From Actinomycetes bacterium (GTDB taxonomy: Bacteria > Actinomycetota > Acidimicrobiia > Acidimicrobiales > Bog-793): a stretch of 8,545 bases of DNA. The notes beneath the pieces were generated by a model. It did not search any database and was not told where the DNA came from. It saw only the letters and a list, made by a program, of their open reading frames with translations. The stretch is taken from the NCBI GenBank assembly GCA_021821585.1, contig JAKACF010000120.1, forward strand, positions 1 through 8,545, in the 5' to 3' direction. Numbering within the stretch: position 1 is the stretch's first letter; each line of letters opens with the position of its first letter. A program made the position numbers and the translations under genes. This document shows, piece by piece, positions 1-5,793 of the stretch.

Positions 1-364
1 TCGTCGAGGCCCTCGTCAACGTCCTCGAGAACGCCGTCCGCTACTCGCCGCCCGGCGCCGAGGTGGTGGTGTCGGCGGCGCCGGCTCCGAGCGGGCAGGC
101 GGTCAGGATCGCCGTCGCCGACGAGGGCCCGGGAATCCGTCCGGAGGACCGCTCGCGGGTGTTCCGCCTCTTCGAGCAGGGGCACGGACCGGGCGCCCGC
201 CCCTCGGGAGGCACGGGTCTCGGGCTCTCCATCGCGAGGGCGTTCCTCGAGGCACAGGGCGCCTCCATCTCGATCGACGAGACGGCCGGGACGGGGACCC
301 GCATCCTCGTCGATCTCGCCGCCTCGAGCCGGCCCGTGCTCGGCCAGGCGGTCGGGGGCGACAC

Positions 365-368
<4 letters not shown>
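1..368 (+). CDS. Sensor histidine kinase, C-terminal fragment (KdpD-like), 5' end outside window
   Basis: This is the ATP-binding end of a histidine kinase that would phosphorylate the response regulator encoded just downstream. The reading frame starts at base 3 and gives 121 residues. The HATPase_c landmarks appear in order: an N box (LVNVLENAVRYSPPG, residues 4-18), a G1 box (DEGPGI, 40-45), an F-box region (VFRLFEQ, 53-59) and a G2 box (GGTGLGLSIA, 69-78). The dimerisation and phospho-acceptor His domain and any sensor domain lie upstream of the window. The TGA stop overlaps the GTG start of the next gene (GTGA), so the two are probably translationally coupled. KdpD identity is inferred mainly from the KdpE-like partner. 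The N-terminal Kdp and USP domains that would prove it are not visible. Confidence 0.9.
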
Positions 369-1093
<725 letters not shown>

Positions 1094-1128
1094 GCCTCGA
1101 CCGCGCCGGCGCTCACCTGCGCCTTCGC

Positions 1129-1166
1129 CGGTGGCTCGGACAGCTGCGCGGGTCGCCGAGCCGCCG
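1129..1166. terminator. Hairpin between convergent kdpE and DUF1801 genes
   Basis: An 11-bp inverted repeat pairs 1129-1139 with 1156-1166 (CGGTGGCTCGG / CCGAGCCGCCG, one G-T wobble) around a 16-nt loop. It sits in the 78-bp gap between two convergent stop codons, the usual place for a bidirectional terminator. There is no T tract, which is common for GC-rich actinobacterial terminators but leaves the call uncertain. Confidence 0.4.
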
Positions 1167-1171
1167 TGGCG

Positions 1172-1522
1172 TCAGCGGTCCTCCAGGGAGAGGCGGACCG
1201 AGATGAGCCGCTCGACCAACCTGTCGGGGAGCGGTTCGTCGATGGCAAAGTGCAAGGAGCCCTTGGTCATCGAGTAGCCGGCGAGGTCGTCGCCGAGCCG
1301 GTCGAGCACGGAACCGCTGTGGGGCAGGTAGCTCAGATGGTTCTTGAAGGCGGCGAATCCTGCAACGACCTTGCCCTGCACTCGGAAGGCCGGCATCCCG
1401 TAGGAGATGCCCTCCTCGGCATCGGGGATCACCTTCAGGATCGACTCGCGCAGCTGCTGCAGGGTGCGACGCTCCGGCTCATCGATCCCCCTCAGGTAGC
1501 CGTCGACCTCCTCGGCAGACAC
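1172..1522 (-). CDS. DUF1801 (YdhG-like) family small protein
   Basis: A 116-aa protein of the DUF1801/YdhG family, which is often labelled 'iron chaperone' in databases; its real role is poorly known. Family marks are the EEGISYGMPAF segment (37-46), a G-K-x-x-x-x-F-A-A-F-K-N-H-L-S-Y-L-P core (50-67), the MTKGSLHF strand (85-92) and the closing PLP (97-99). The N-terminal part (AEEVDGYLRGI...QQLRESI) is helical. The GTG start at 1522 is chosen because GGAGGGGAGGG (complement of 1528-1538) ends 5 nt upstream. The longer frame running back through the sigma gene has no coding character. The gene converges with kdpE and diverges from the sigma factor gene. No signal peptide or membrane segment is seen. 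Confidence 0.85.
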   Translation of the reverse strand: MSAEEVDGYLRGIDEPERRTLQQLRESILKVIPDAEEGISYGMPAFRVQGKVVAGFAAFKNHLSYLPHSGSVLDRLGDDLAGYSMTKGSLHFAIDEPLPDRLVERLISVRLSLEDR

Positions 1523-1557
1523 TGACGCCCTCCCCTCCGTGCCGTCGCCCTCGTCAC

Positions 1558-1614
1558 GCCGGCTCCGCAACTCCGGTCGCACCGGGTCTCGACCGGCGGT
1601 CGGTCGGAGCCGGC
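1558..1614. repeat. Nested inverted repeat in the DUF1801 gene leader
   Basis: The outer arms are a perfect 10-bp inverted repeat, GCCGGCTCCG (1558-1567) and CGGAGCCGGC (1605-1614). Inside them is a perfect 7-bp inverted repeat, CCGGTCG (1573-1579) and CGACCGG (1590-1596), closing a 10-nt loop. The two stems are separated by unpaired stretches of 5 and 8 nt, so a two-tier hairpin could form in RNA of either strand. It lies 36 bp upstream of the DUF1801 GTG. It may be an operator, an RNA leader structure or a terminator; nothing visible decides between these. Confidence 0.45.
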
Positions 1615-1866
1615 ACGCCCGTCGGCGACCTCCTTGCTGCGGACGAGCGACGCAACCGTCTGGCTCCATTCTGCTGCACGAGACGTTCGAGATGCACTCT
1701 CGCTCGCCACGGGATCGACCGTTCCACCGGCACGGGCAGAGCAGAGCCGAATTCCTTGCGCTCGGAAGAGGCCGAACCATCCGCCACGCCGTACTGGCGA
1801 GCACCCGGAGCGAGCCGGTCCGCCGAGCCGGACGCACCGGGGCGGGCCGGAGTCCACAGACCTCAG

Positions 1867-1872
1867 TAGCAT
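1867..1872 (+). promoter_or_regulatory. Possible -10 box for leaderless sigma factor mRNA
   Basis: TAGCAT matches the TANNNT pattern of actinobacterial -10 elements, and its expected transcription start 7-8 nt downstream falls on the GTG at 1880. No Shine-Dalgarno sequence is found at a workable distance from this GTG, which fits leaderless translation. No convincing -35 box is visible, so this is only a candidate. Confidence 0.3.
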
Positions 1873-1879
1873 CGGCGCC

Positions 1880-2860
1880 GTGGTGGAGTCTGCCGTCGCA
1901 GGCACCCTGACCCTCGAGCCGTATCGCCGCGAGCTCACCGCCTACTGCTACCGGATGCTCGGCTCGGGCTTCGAGGCCGAGGACGCGGTGCAGGAGACCA
2001 TGCTGCGCGCCTGGCGGCACGCCGAGGGCTTCGAGGGGCGCTCGAGCGTCCGGACATGGCTGTACCGCATCGCCACCAACGTCTGCATCGACATGAGCCG
2101 ACAGGTCCAGCGCCGGGCCCGGCCGATGGAGATGGGGCCGTCCTCGCCCCCCGACGAGTCCCTGATCGGCCCCCTGCTCCCCGAGGCGACGTGGGTCACG
2201 CCGATCTCGGACCGACAGGCAGGGCCGGACAGCACGGACCCCGCCGACATCGCCGAGTACCGCGAGTCGGTCCGGCTGGCCTTCGTCGCCGCCCTCCAGC
2301 ACCTGGCCCCCCGCCAGCGAGCGGTGCTGATCCTCTGCGAGGTGCTCCGATGGCCGGCCGCCGAGGCGGCCGAGCTGCTCGAGAGCTCGGTCGCCTCGGT
2401 GAACAGCGCCCTCCAGCGGGCCCGGGCCACCCTGGGCGCCCTGCCCCCCGGACCGCATCCCGAGCCGCTCGGGGAGGCCGGCGAGGCGTTGCTGCGGCGA
2501 TACGTCGACGCCTTCGAGCGCTACGACGTCGAGGCCCTCGTCGAGCTGCTGCACGAGGACGCCGTCCAGTCGATGCCCCCCTTCGAGCTGTGGCTCGAGG
2601 GCGCCGAGAACATCGCCACCTGGATGGTGCAGCCGGGCCCGAGCGAGTGCCGAGGGTCGAGGCTGCTCGCGACCTCGGCAAACGGCTCCCCCGCCTTCGG
2701 CCAGTACCACCGGGACCCGAAGGGTGGCTACATGCCGTGGGCGCTGCAGGTGCTCGAGGTGTCAGAGGGGAGGATCGCCGCCCTGAGCTTCTTCCTCGAC
2801 TTCCTCGATCCCGAGCGCCTGTTTCCTTCCTTCGGGCTGCCCCGCCACCTCGACGGGTAG
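1880..2860 (+). CDS. ECF-type RNA polymerase sigma factor with C-terminal SnoaL-like domain (SigG/SigX5 type)
   Basis: A 326-aa extracytoplasmic-function sigma factor. Residues 14-80 form sigma region 2 (YRRELTAYCYRMLGS, EDAVQETMLRAWR, TWLYRIATNVCIDMSR). Residues 135-187 form region 4 (LAPRQRAVLILCEVL, then the helix-turn-helix around WPAAEAAELLESSVASVNSALQRAR). A region of about residues 203-310 resembles SnoaL/NTF2 folds. The conserved tail DPERLFPSFGLP marks the subfamily known as SigX5 (TIGR02960), which includes mycobacterial SigG. Such sigmas are thought to be controlled by the fused C-terminal domain rather than a classical anti-sigma factor. The GTG at 1880 is chosen because the domain begins at once, the length fits the family and upstream codons look noncoding; GTG 1883 is equally possible. 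The last 99 bp lie antisense to the STAS-like gene. Confidence 0.88.
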   Translation: MVESAVAGTLTLEPYRRELTAYCYRMLGSGFEAEDAVQETMLRAWRHAEGFEGRSSVRTWLYRIATNVCIDMSRQVQRRARPMEMGPSSPPDESLIGPLLPEATWVTPISDRQAGPDSTDPADIAEYRESVRLAFVAALQHLAPRQRAVLILCEVLRWPAAEAAELLESSVASVNSALQRARATLGALPPGPHPEPLGEAGEALLRRYVDAFERYDVEALVELLHEDAVQSMPPFELWLEGAENIATWMVQPGPSECRGSRLLATSANGSPAFGQYHRDPKGGYMPWALQVLEVSEGRIAALSFFLDFLDPERLFPSFGLPRHLDG

Positions 2861-3073
2861 GCCGGCCAGCTCCAGCAGCTGGACCATCTCCGTCGAGGCC
2901 TCCTCGACCACGACGTCGGCACCGAGCCGACGGGCCCGGAGAGCGAGGCGCGCCACGATTGCGACCTCCGCGATCCCGGGCGGCCCTGCTCCCACCAGCA
3001 GGTGCTCGACGACGGCGGACCCCGCCGGGTCGACGACGCGCACCCGGCAACGGAGTTCCGCATGCTGGCCCAT
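2762..3073 (-). CDS. Small STAS-like protein, antisense-overlapping the sigma factor gene
   Basis: A 103-aa soluble protein. The middle (about residues 20-70) reads like the second half of a STAS domain: a helix rich in Ala, Leu and Arg (AIVARLALRARRLG), a strand (ADVVVEEAS) and a helix ending in LLELAGLPVEV. The Ser of the DSSG phosphorylation motif in SpoIIAA-type STAS proteins is absent here. The C-terminus is strikingly acidic (GIEEVEEEAQ). Outside the overlap (2861-3073) nearly all codons end in G or C, which supports coding. The ATG at 3073 has no clear ribosome binding site, and an in-frame ATG at 3106 would add 11 residues. The final 32 codons and stop are the exact codon-register complement of the sigma gene's end. 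Similar small ORFs next to this sigma type are familiar to me from actinobacteria, but that is recollection, not a search. Confidence 0.62.
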   Translation of the reverse strand: MGQHAELRCRVRVVDPAGSAVVEHLLVGAGPPGIAEVAIVARLALRARRLGADVVVEEASTEMVQLLELAGLPVEVAGQPEGRKQALGIEEVEEEAQGGDPPL

Positions 3074-3345
3074 GTTCGAGAGACGGAGCAGCCAAGGCGC
3101 GGTCATCGACGGGCATCGCGGGCCTTCTGCCGCCGGCGTGGGCACGAGCCATGACGAGAGGCGCGCCACGGCCGGCGAAGCGGGCTCGAGGCGCTGGCCG
3201 TGCCGGGCTCGCGATGGCCGGCCTGGTGGGGAGTCCCAGGTGCTGGCCGGCATGAGATGCCCGCGCAGCTTTTTCCCGCCGGGGCCAGTACCCTACCGGC
3301 CGTTCGCGTTGCTCACGGATGCACAGGCCGGACCGAGGGAGGACA
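3074..3345. other. Divergent intergenic region, STAS-like gene / glycosyltransferase gene
   Basis: This 272-bp stretch lies between the minus-strand STAS-like gene and the plus-strand glycosyltransferase gene. I recognise no coding sequence in it. It contains an inverted repeat (3217-3223 with 3245-3251), a TACCCT box (3289-3294) that could serve as a -10 for the glycosyltransferase operon but lacks a visible -35, and the GAGGGAGG ribosome binding site at 3335-3342. Confidence 0.5.
3217..3251. repeat. Inverted repeat upstream of the glycosyltransferase operon
   Basis: GCCGGCC (3217-3223) can pair with GGCCGGC (3245-3251). Inside it a shorter CCTGG (3222-3226) / CCAGG (3236-3240) pairing competes for the same bases. 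It lies about 95 bp before the glycosyltransferase start and about 145 bp before the STAS-like start. An operator or RNA hairpin is possible, but GCCGGC words are frequent in such DNA. Confidence 0.25.
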
Positions 3346-4221
3346 GTGGACGAGGATCGGCCTGCGACGCCGGGCGAGACGCGGCCACGCTTCAGCGTCG
3401 TGATCCCCGCGCTCGACGAGGAGCGGTACCTGCCCGACTGCCTGCGCTCCCTCGCCGCGCAGGACTTCGCCGGTGCCGTCGAGGTGGTCGTCGTCGACAA
3501 CAACAGCACGGACCGGACGGCGGCCATCGCCTGCTCCTTCGGTGTCGTCGTCGTCCACGAGGCTCGGCCAGGTGTCTGCTGGGCTCGACAGCGAGGCACC
3601 GAGGTCGCCCGCGGCGAGATCATCGTCTCCACCGACGCCGACACCACCTTCGACCCGGGCTGGCTCACCCGCATCGATCGCACGCTCAGGCGGGAGCCCT
3701 CCAGCGTGGCCGTGGGCGGACCGTGCCGCTTCGTCGGTGCCAGCCCGTTCTGGGCGACCGTCTACCCGCGCGTCCTGTTCGGCTCCGTCGCTCTCTGGCG
3801 CCGGCTGATCGGGCGTGTCTTCTACGTCACGGCGACGAACCTCGCCTTCCGCCGGGACGCCTGGCCCGGCTACAACACCCAGCTCACCCAGGGCGGGGAC
3901 GAGGTCGACCTGCTCCGCCGCCTGCAGCGGCAGGGCCCGGTCGCCTTCGACCGGCACAACCCCACGTTCACCTCGTCGCGCCGCCTGCAGCAGGGCCTCG
4001 CCTACAACCTCGTCGTCACCTTCTTCGTCTACTACCTCCTCGCCTACTGGGTGAACCGGGTGGCCGGCCGGCCGCTGCTCGGCACGGCACCGGCGTTCCG
4101 CCGCGACGACCGTCCACCCTCTGCCGCCTCGAGAGCGGTCCGGCTGCTCCTCGCCTCGAGCGCGCTCGCGCTCGGGGTCGTCCTGTTCAGGACGGGCCTG
4201 TACGTGGCGAGCCTCATCTGA
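3346..4221 (+). CDS. Glycosyltransferase family 2, membrane-associated
   Basis: A 291-aa GT-A-fold glycosyltransferase that would move a sugar from a nucleotide donor onto an envelope acceptor. Residues 15-190 carry the family marks: FSVVIPALDEE (16-26), VVVVDNNSTDRT with nucleotide-binding D51, the metal-binding STDADT (D97, D99) and a catalytic-base type GGDE (183-186). The C-terminus has two hydrophobic segments, about 217-236 (LVVTFFVYYLLAYW) and about 265-290, so it probably sits on the inner face of the membrane. The GTG at 3346 is preferred for the GAGGGAGG 3 nt upstream; an in-frame ATG at 3319 has no ribosome binding site. The stop overlaps the deacetylase start (TGATG). The sugar and acceptor cannot be read from the sequence. 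Confidence 0.87.
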   Translation: MDEDRPATPGETRPRFSVVIPALDEERYLPDCLRSLAAQDFAGAVEVVVVDNNSTDRTAAIACSFGVVVVHEARPGVCWARQRGTEVARGEIIVSTDADTTFDPGWLTRIDRTLRREPSSVAVGGPCRFVGASPFWATVYPRVLFGSVALWRRLIGRVFYVTATNLAFRRDAWPGYNTQLTQGGDEVDLLRRLQRQGPVAFDRHNPTFTSSRRLQQGLAYNLVVTFFVYYLLAYWVNRVAGRPLLGTAPAFRRDDRPPSAASRAVRLLLASSALALGVVLFRTGLYVASLI

Positions 4222-5078
4222 TGCCCGAGGCGGCCGCTCGAAGAGGTCCGGTGCTCGAGTTGGCGGCCGGCGGAGCGGTGGCAGCGTCGGCGGCGGCCTA
4301 CTGGACGTTCATGTCCCCCTACTCCCAGCGGCTCGGCCCGTTCCCCTACCGTGGCGAGACGACAGAGCGCGTCGTCGCATTGACCTTCGACGACGGCCCG
4401 AACGACCCCTACACCTCGCGCATCGCCGACTCGCTCTCCGAGGCGGGCGCGGTCGCCACCTTCTTCGCCGTCGGCGCCTGCGTCGAGCGTCATCCCGAGA
4501 CCGCCCGTCGCCTCCTACGCGAGGGCCACGTGCTCGGGAGCCACGGCTACTCCCACCGGTTCGAGCGCTGCGTCGGGCGGGCCGTGCTGCGCGAGGAGGT
4601 GCGGCGGGCAGAGGAGGTGATCGCACGGGAGCTCGGGGTCCGCCCCCTTCTCCTCCGCCCGCCGTGGCTGCTCCGTACGCCGGCGCTGTTCGCGCTCGCA
4701 CAGGAACGGTCCCTCCAGCTCGTGTCCGGCGAGTTCGCCCACGTGTTGGAGGTCTTCCAACCTTCGCCGGAGCGCCTCGCCCGGCGCGCCGTCGCCAAGG
4801 TGCGCCCCGGGAGCATCCTCATCTTCCACGACGGCTTCGATGCGAGAGGCGGGAACCGGGCGAGCACCGCCCGGGCGGTCGAGCTCGTCGTGGCGGAGCT
4901 CTCCGCTCGCGGCTACCGGTTCACCACGGTCGACCGGTTGCTCAGTGTGCCCCCCTACCGCGACGCCGACGGGGGCGACCGGACGGCAGCCGCCACGCCG
5001 GCGAGGCGGGGTCGGGAACCGGCTCGGGGCACCACGCCGGCGGCGCCGGCAGCCGGGCGCCGGGCAGCGTCCCGGTAA
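4221..5078 (+). CDS. Polysaccharide deacetylase (carbohydrate esterase 4 / NodB-like), membrane-anchored
   Basis: A 285-aa metal-dependent deacetylase that would remove N- or O-acetyl groups from a surface glycan. Residues 12-30 form a hydrophobic N-terminal segment, read as a signal anchor. The NodB domain spans about 50-240. Motif 1 is TFDDGP (55-60, catalytic base D57 and metal ligand D58). Motif 2 is SHGYSH with metal ligands H108 and H112. Motif 3 is RPPWLL (146-151), where many family members have an R-x-P-Y-G type motif. Motif 5 is IFHDG with H203. The part beyond about 248 is Ala-, Arg- and Pro-rich and probably disordered. The ATG overlaps the glycosyltransferase stop codon, so co-translation is likely. 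A much longer frame reading back to 3072 exists, but that part only shadows the glycosyltransferase. Substrate candidates are peptidoglycan or a secreted hexosamine polymer. Confidence 0.88.
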   Translation: MPEAAARRGPVLELAAGGAVAASAAAYWTFMSPYSQRLGPFPYRGETTERVVALTFDDGPNDPYTSRIADSLSEAGAVATFFAVGACVERHPETARRLLREGHVLGSHGYSHRFERCVGRAVLREEVRRAEEVIARELGVRPLLLRPPWLLRTPALFALAQERSLQLVSGEFAHVLEVFQPSPERLARRAVAKVRPGSILIFHDGFDARGGNRASTARAVELVVAELSARGYRFTTVDRLLSVPPYRDADGGDRTAAATPARRGREPARGTTPAAPAAGRRAASR

Positions 5079-5124
5079 CCGGCCCGTCGGCTCGCAGCGG
5101 GCAGATCTGCCGGACAACCGGTCT

Positions 5125-5142
5125 TCGCTCGCCCGGGAGCGA
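5125..5142 (+). terminator. Possible terminator hairpin after the deacetylase gene
   Basis: TCGCTC (5125-5130) pairs perfectly with GAGCGA (5137-5142) around a 6-nt loop, 46 bp after the deacetylase stop. There is no following T run and the stem is short, so support is weak. The nearby palindrome at 5100-5111 could contribute. Confidence 0.28.
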
Positions 5143-5270
5143 CGCAGCCGCCGAGGCTCCCGTGGACGTGCTCGGGGGCGACGCTCAGAGTCGTGTCCTG
5201 ATGCACGGCAGCGTCCCGTACTTCGCCCTCGGTGCTGGCAGACCTTCGACGGCATCGGGGGGGCAGCTCA

Positions 5271-5318
5271 CGCGATGAGGGCGCACCCGAACGGTGAATG
5301 GACAGCGCCCCCCTCGCG
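5271..5318. repeat. Two-tier inverted repeat before the SRPBCC gene
   Basis: CGCG (5271-5274) and GGGCGC (5279-5284) pair with GCGCCC (5305-5310) and CGCG (5315-5318). The stems are separated by a symmetric 4-nt internal loop, and the central loop is 20 nt. It ends 15 bp before the ATG at 5334, so it would lie in the promoter or 5' leader of that gene. It could be an operator or an RNA hairpin. Confidence 0.33.
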
Positions 5319-5333
5319 CGATAGGCACGGGTC

Positions 5334-5786
5334 ATGTCGACCGTCGAGGTGTCGGCCGAGCGGGCCGTCCGCGCTCCCGCCGAGCGCGTGTACGGCTACC
5401 TCGCCGACTATTCCGAGCACCACCACCATTTCCTCCCGCCGGCCTTCTCCGGCTTCCGCGTCGTCGCCGGTGGTGTCGGAGCGGGCACCGAGGTGGAGTT
5501 CAGCGTGACCGCCGGCGGCCGCTCGCGTCCCTACCACATGGCCGTCTCCGAACCCGAGCCGGGCCGGGTGCTCGTCGAGACCGACGCCAACTCCTCCCTC
5601 GTGACGACCTTCACCGTCACCCCGGCAGGCGACACCTGCCGGGTCCGCATGCACACCGCCTGGAAGGGCGCCGGCGGCATCGGCGGCATCTTCGAGCGCC
5701 TCTTCGCCCCGAAGGTGATGAAGGCCCTCTACGAGGACGAGCTGCAGCGGCTCGACGCCTACGCCGCCTCGGCCGGCGGCGCCTGA
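5334..5786 (+). CDS. SRPBCC family protein (polyketide cyclase/dehydrase-like)
   Basis: A 150-aa single-domain protein with the START/SRPBCC pattern: an opening strand and helix (VEVSAERAVRAPAERVYGYLADY), a central beta sheet (GAGTEVEFSVTAGGRSRPYHM, read in two pieces) and a long C-terminal helix (about 119-146, IFERLFAPKVMKALYEDEL). Such proteins hold a hydrophobic ligand in a deep cavity, and many small stand-alone members have no known ligand. A cluster of four His (29-32) precedes FLPPAF. The ATG at 5334 follows only a weak AGG (5323-5325). The gene ends 7 nt from the stop of the convergent GT1 gene. A link to that gene's substrate is conceivable but unproven. No membrane segment is seen. 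Confidence 0.85.
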   Translation: MSTVEVSAERAVRAPAERVYGYLADYSEHHHHFLPPAFSGFRVVAGGVGAGTEVEFSVTAGGRSRPYHMAVSEPEPGRVLVETDANSSLVTTFTVTPAGDTCRVRMHTAWKGAGGIGGIFERLFAPKVMKALYEDELQRLDAYAASAGGA

Positions 5787-5793
5787 GCCGCAC

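Larger units (their letters stand above)
1523..1879. other. Divergent intergenic region, DUF1801 gene / sigma factor gene
   Basis: This 357-bp stretch separates two divergent genes. Possible reading frames here have unfamiliar arginine- and serine-rich translations typical of GC-rich noncoding DNA, and I recognise no gene. Contents are the ribosome binding site of the DUF1801 gene (complement of 1528-1538), a nested inverted repeat (1558-1614), a somewhat less GC-rich patch around 1660-1765 that may hold promoters, and a TANNNT box at 1867-1872 just before the sigma start. Confidence 0.6.
5079..5333. other. Intergenic region between deacetylase and SRPBCC genes
   Basis: These 255 bp contain no recognisable gene. 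Visible elements are a 12-bp perfect palindrome GGCAGATCTGCC (5100-5111), a 6-bp hairpin (5125-5142), a run of seven G at 5257-5263 and a two-tier inverted repeat just before the SRPBCC start (5271-5318). Both transcription termination for the deacetylase operon and a promoter for the SRPBCC gene are expected here. Confidence 0.5.

Noticed and set aside
1523..2710. Long N-terminal extension of the DUF1801 frame on the minus strand
   Set aside because: The part beyond 1522 is antisense to the sigma factor and intergenic DNA, and a strong ribosome binding site supports the GTG at 1522.
2056..3255. Plus-strand 399-codon frame within and beyond the sigma gene
   Set aside because: Pro/Arg/Ala-rich shift-frame translation of the sigma gene with no domain; the sigma frame carries all conserved motifs.
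3289..3294. TACCCT as the promoter -10 box of the glycosyltransferase operon
   Set aside because: It fits TANNNT but has no -35 box at 16-18 nt, and such six-base matches arise easily by chance.
3072..4220. Plus-strand extension making a 668-codon deacetylase
   Set aside because: This portion is a frame-shifted shadow of the glycosyltransferase. The deacetylase domain starts after the ATG at 4221.
5100..5111. Perfect 12-bp palindrome GGCAGATCTGCC as an operator
   Set aside because: It is isolated, not near a start codon and without a repeat partner; noted only as part of the intergenic region.
5257..5263. Run of seven G as a possible phase-variation tract
   Set aside because: It is short, intergenic and not within promoter spacing or a coding start, so ordinary for this base composition.
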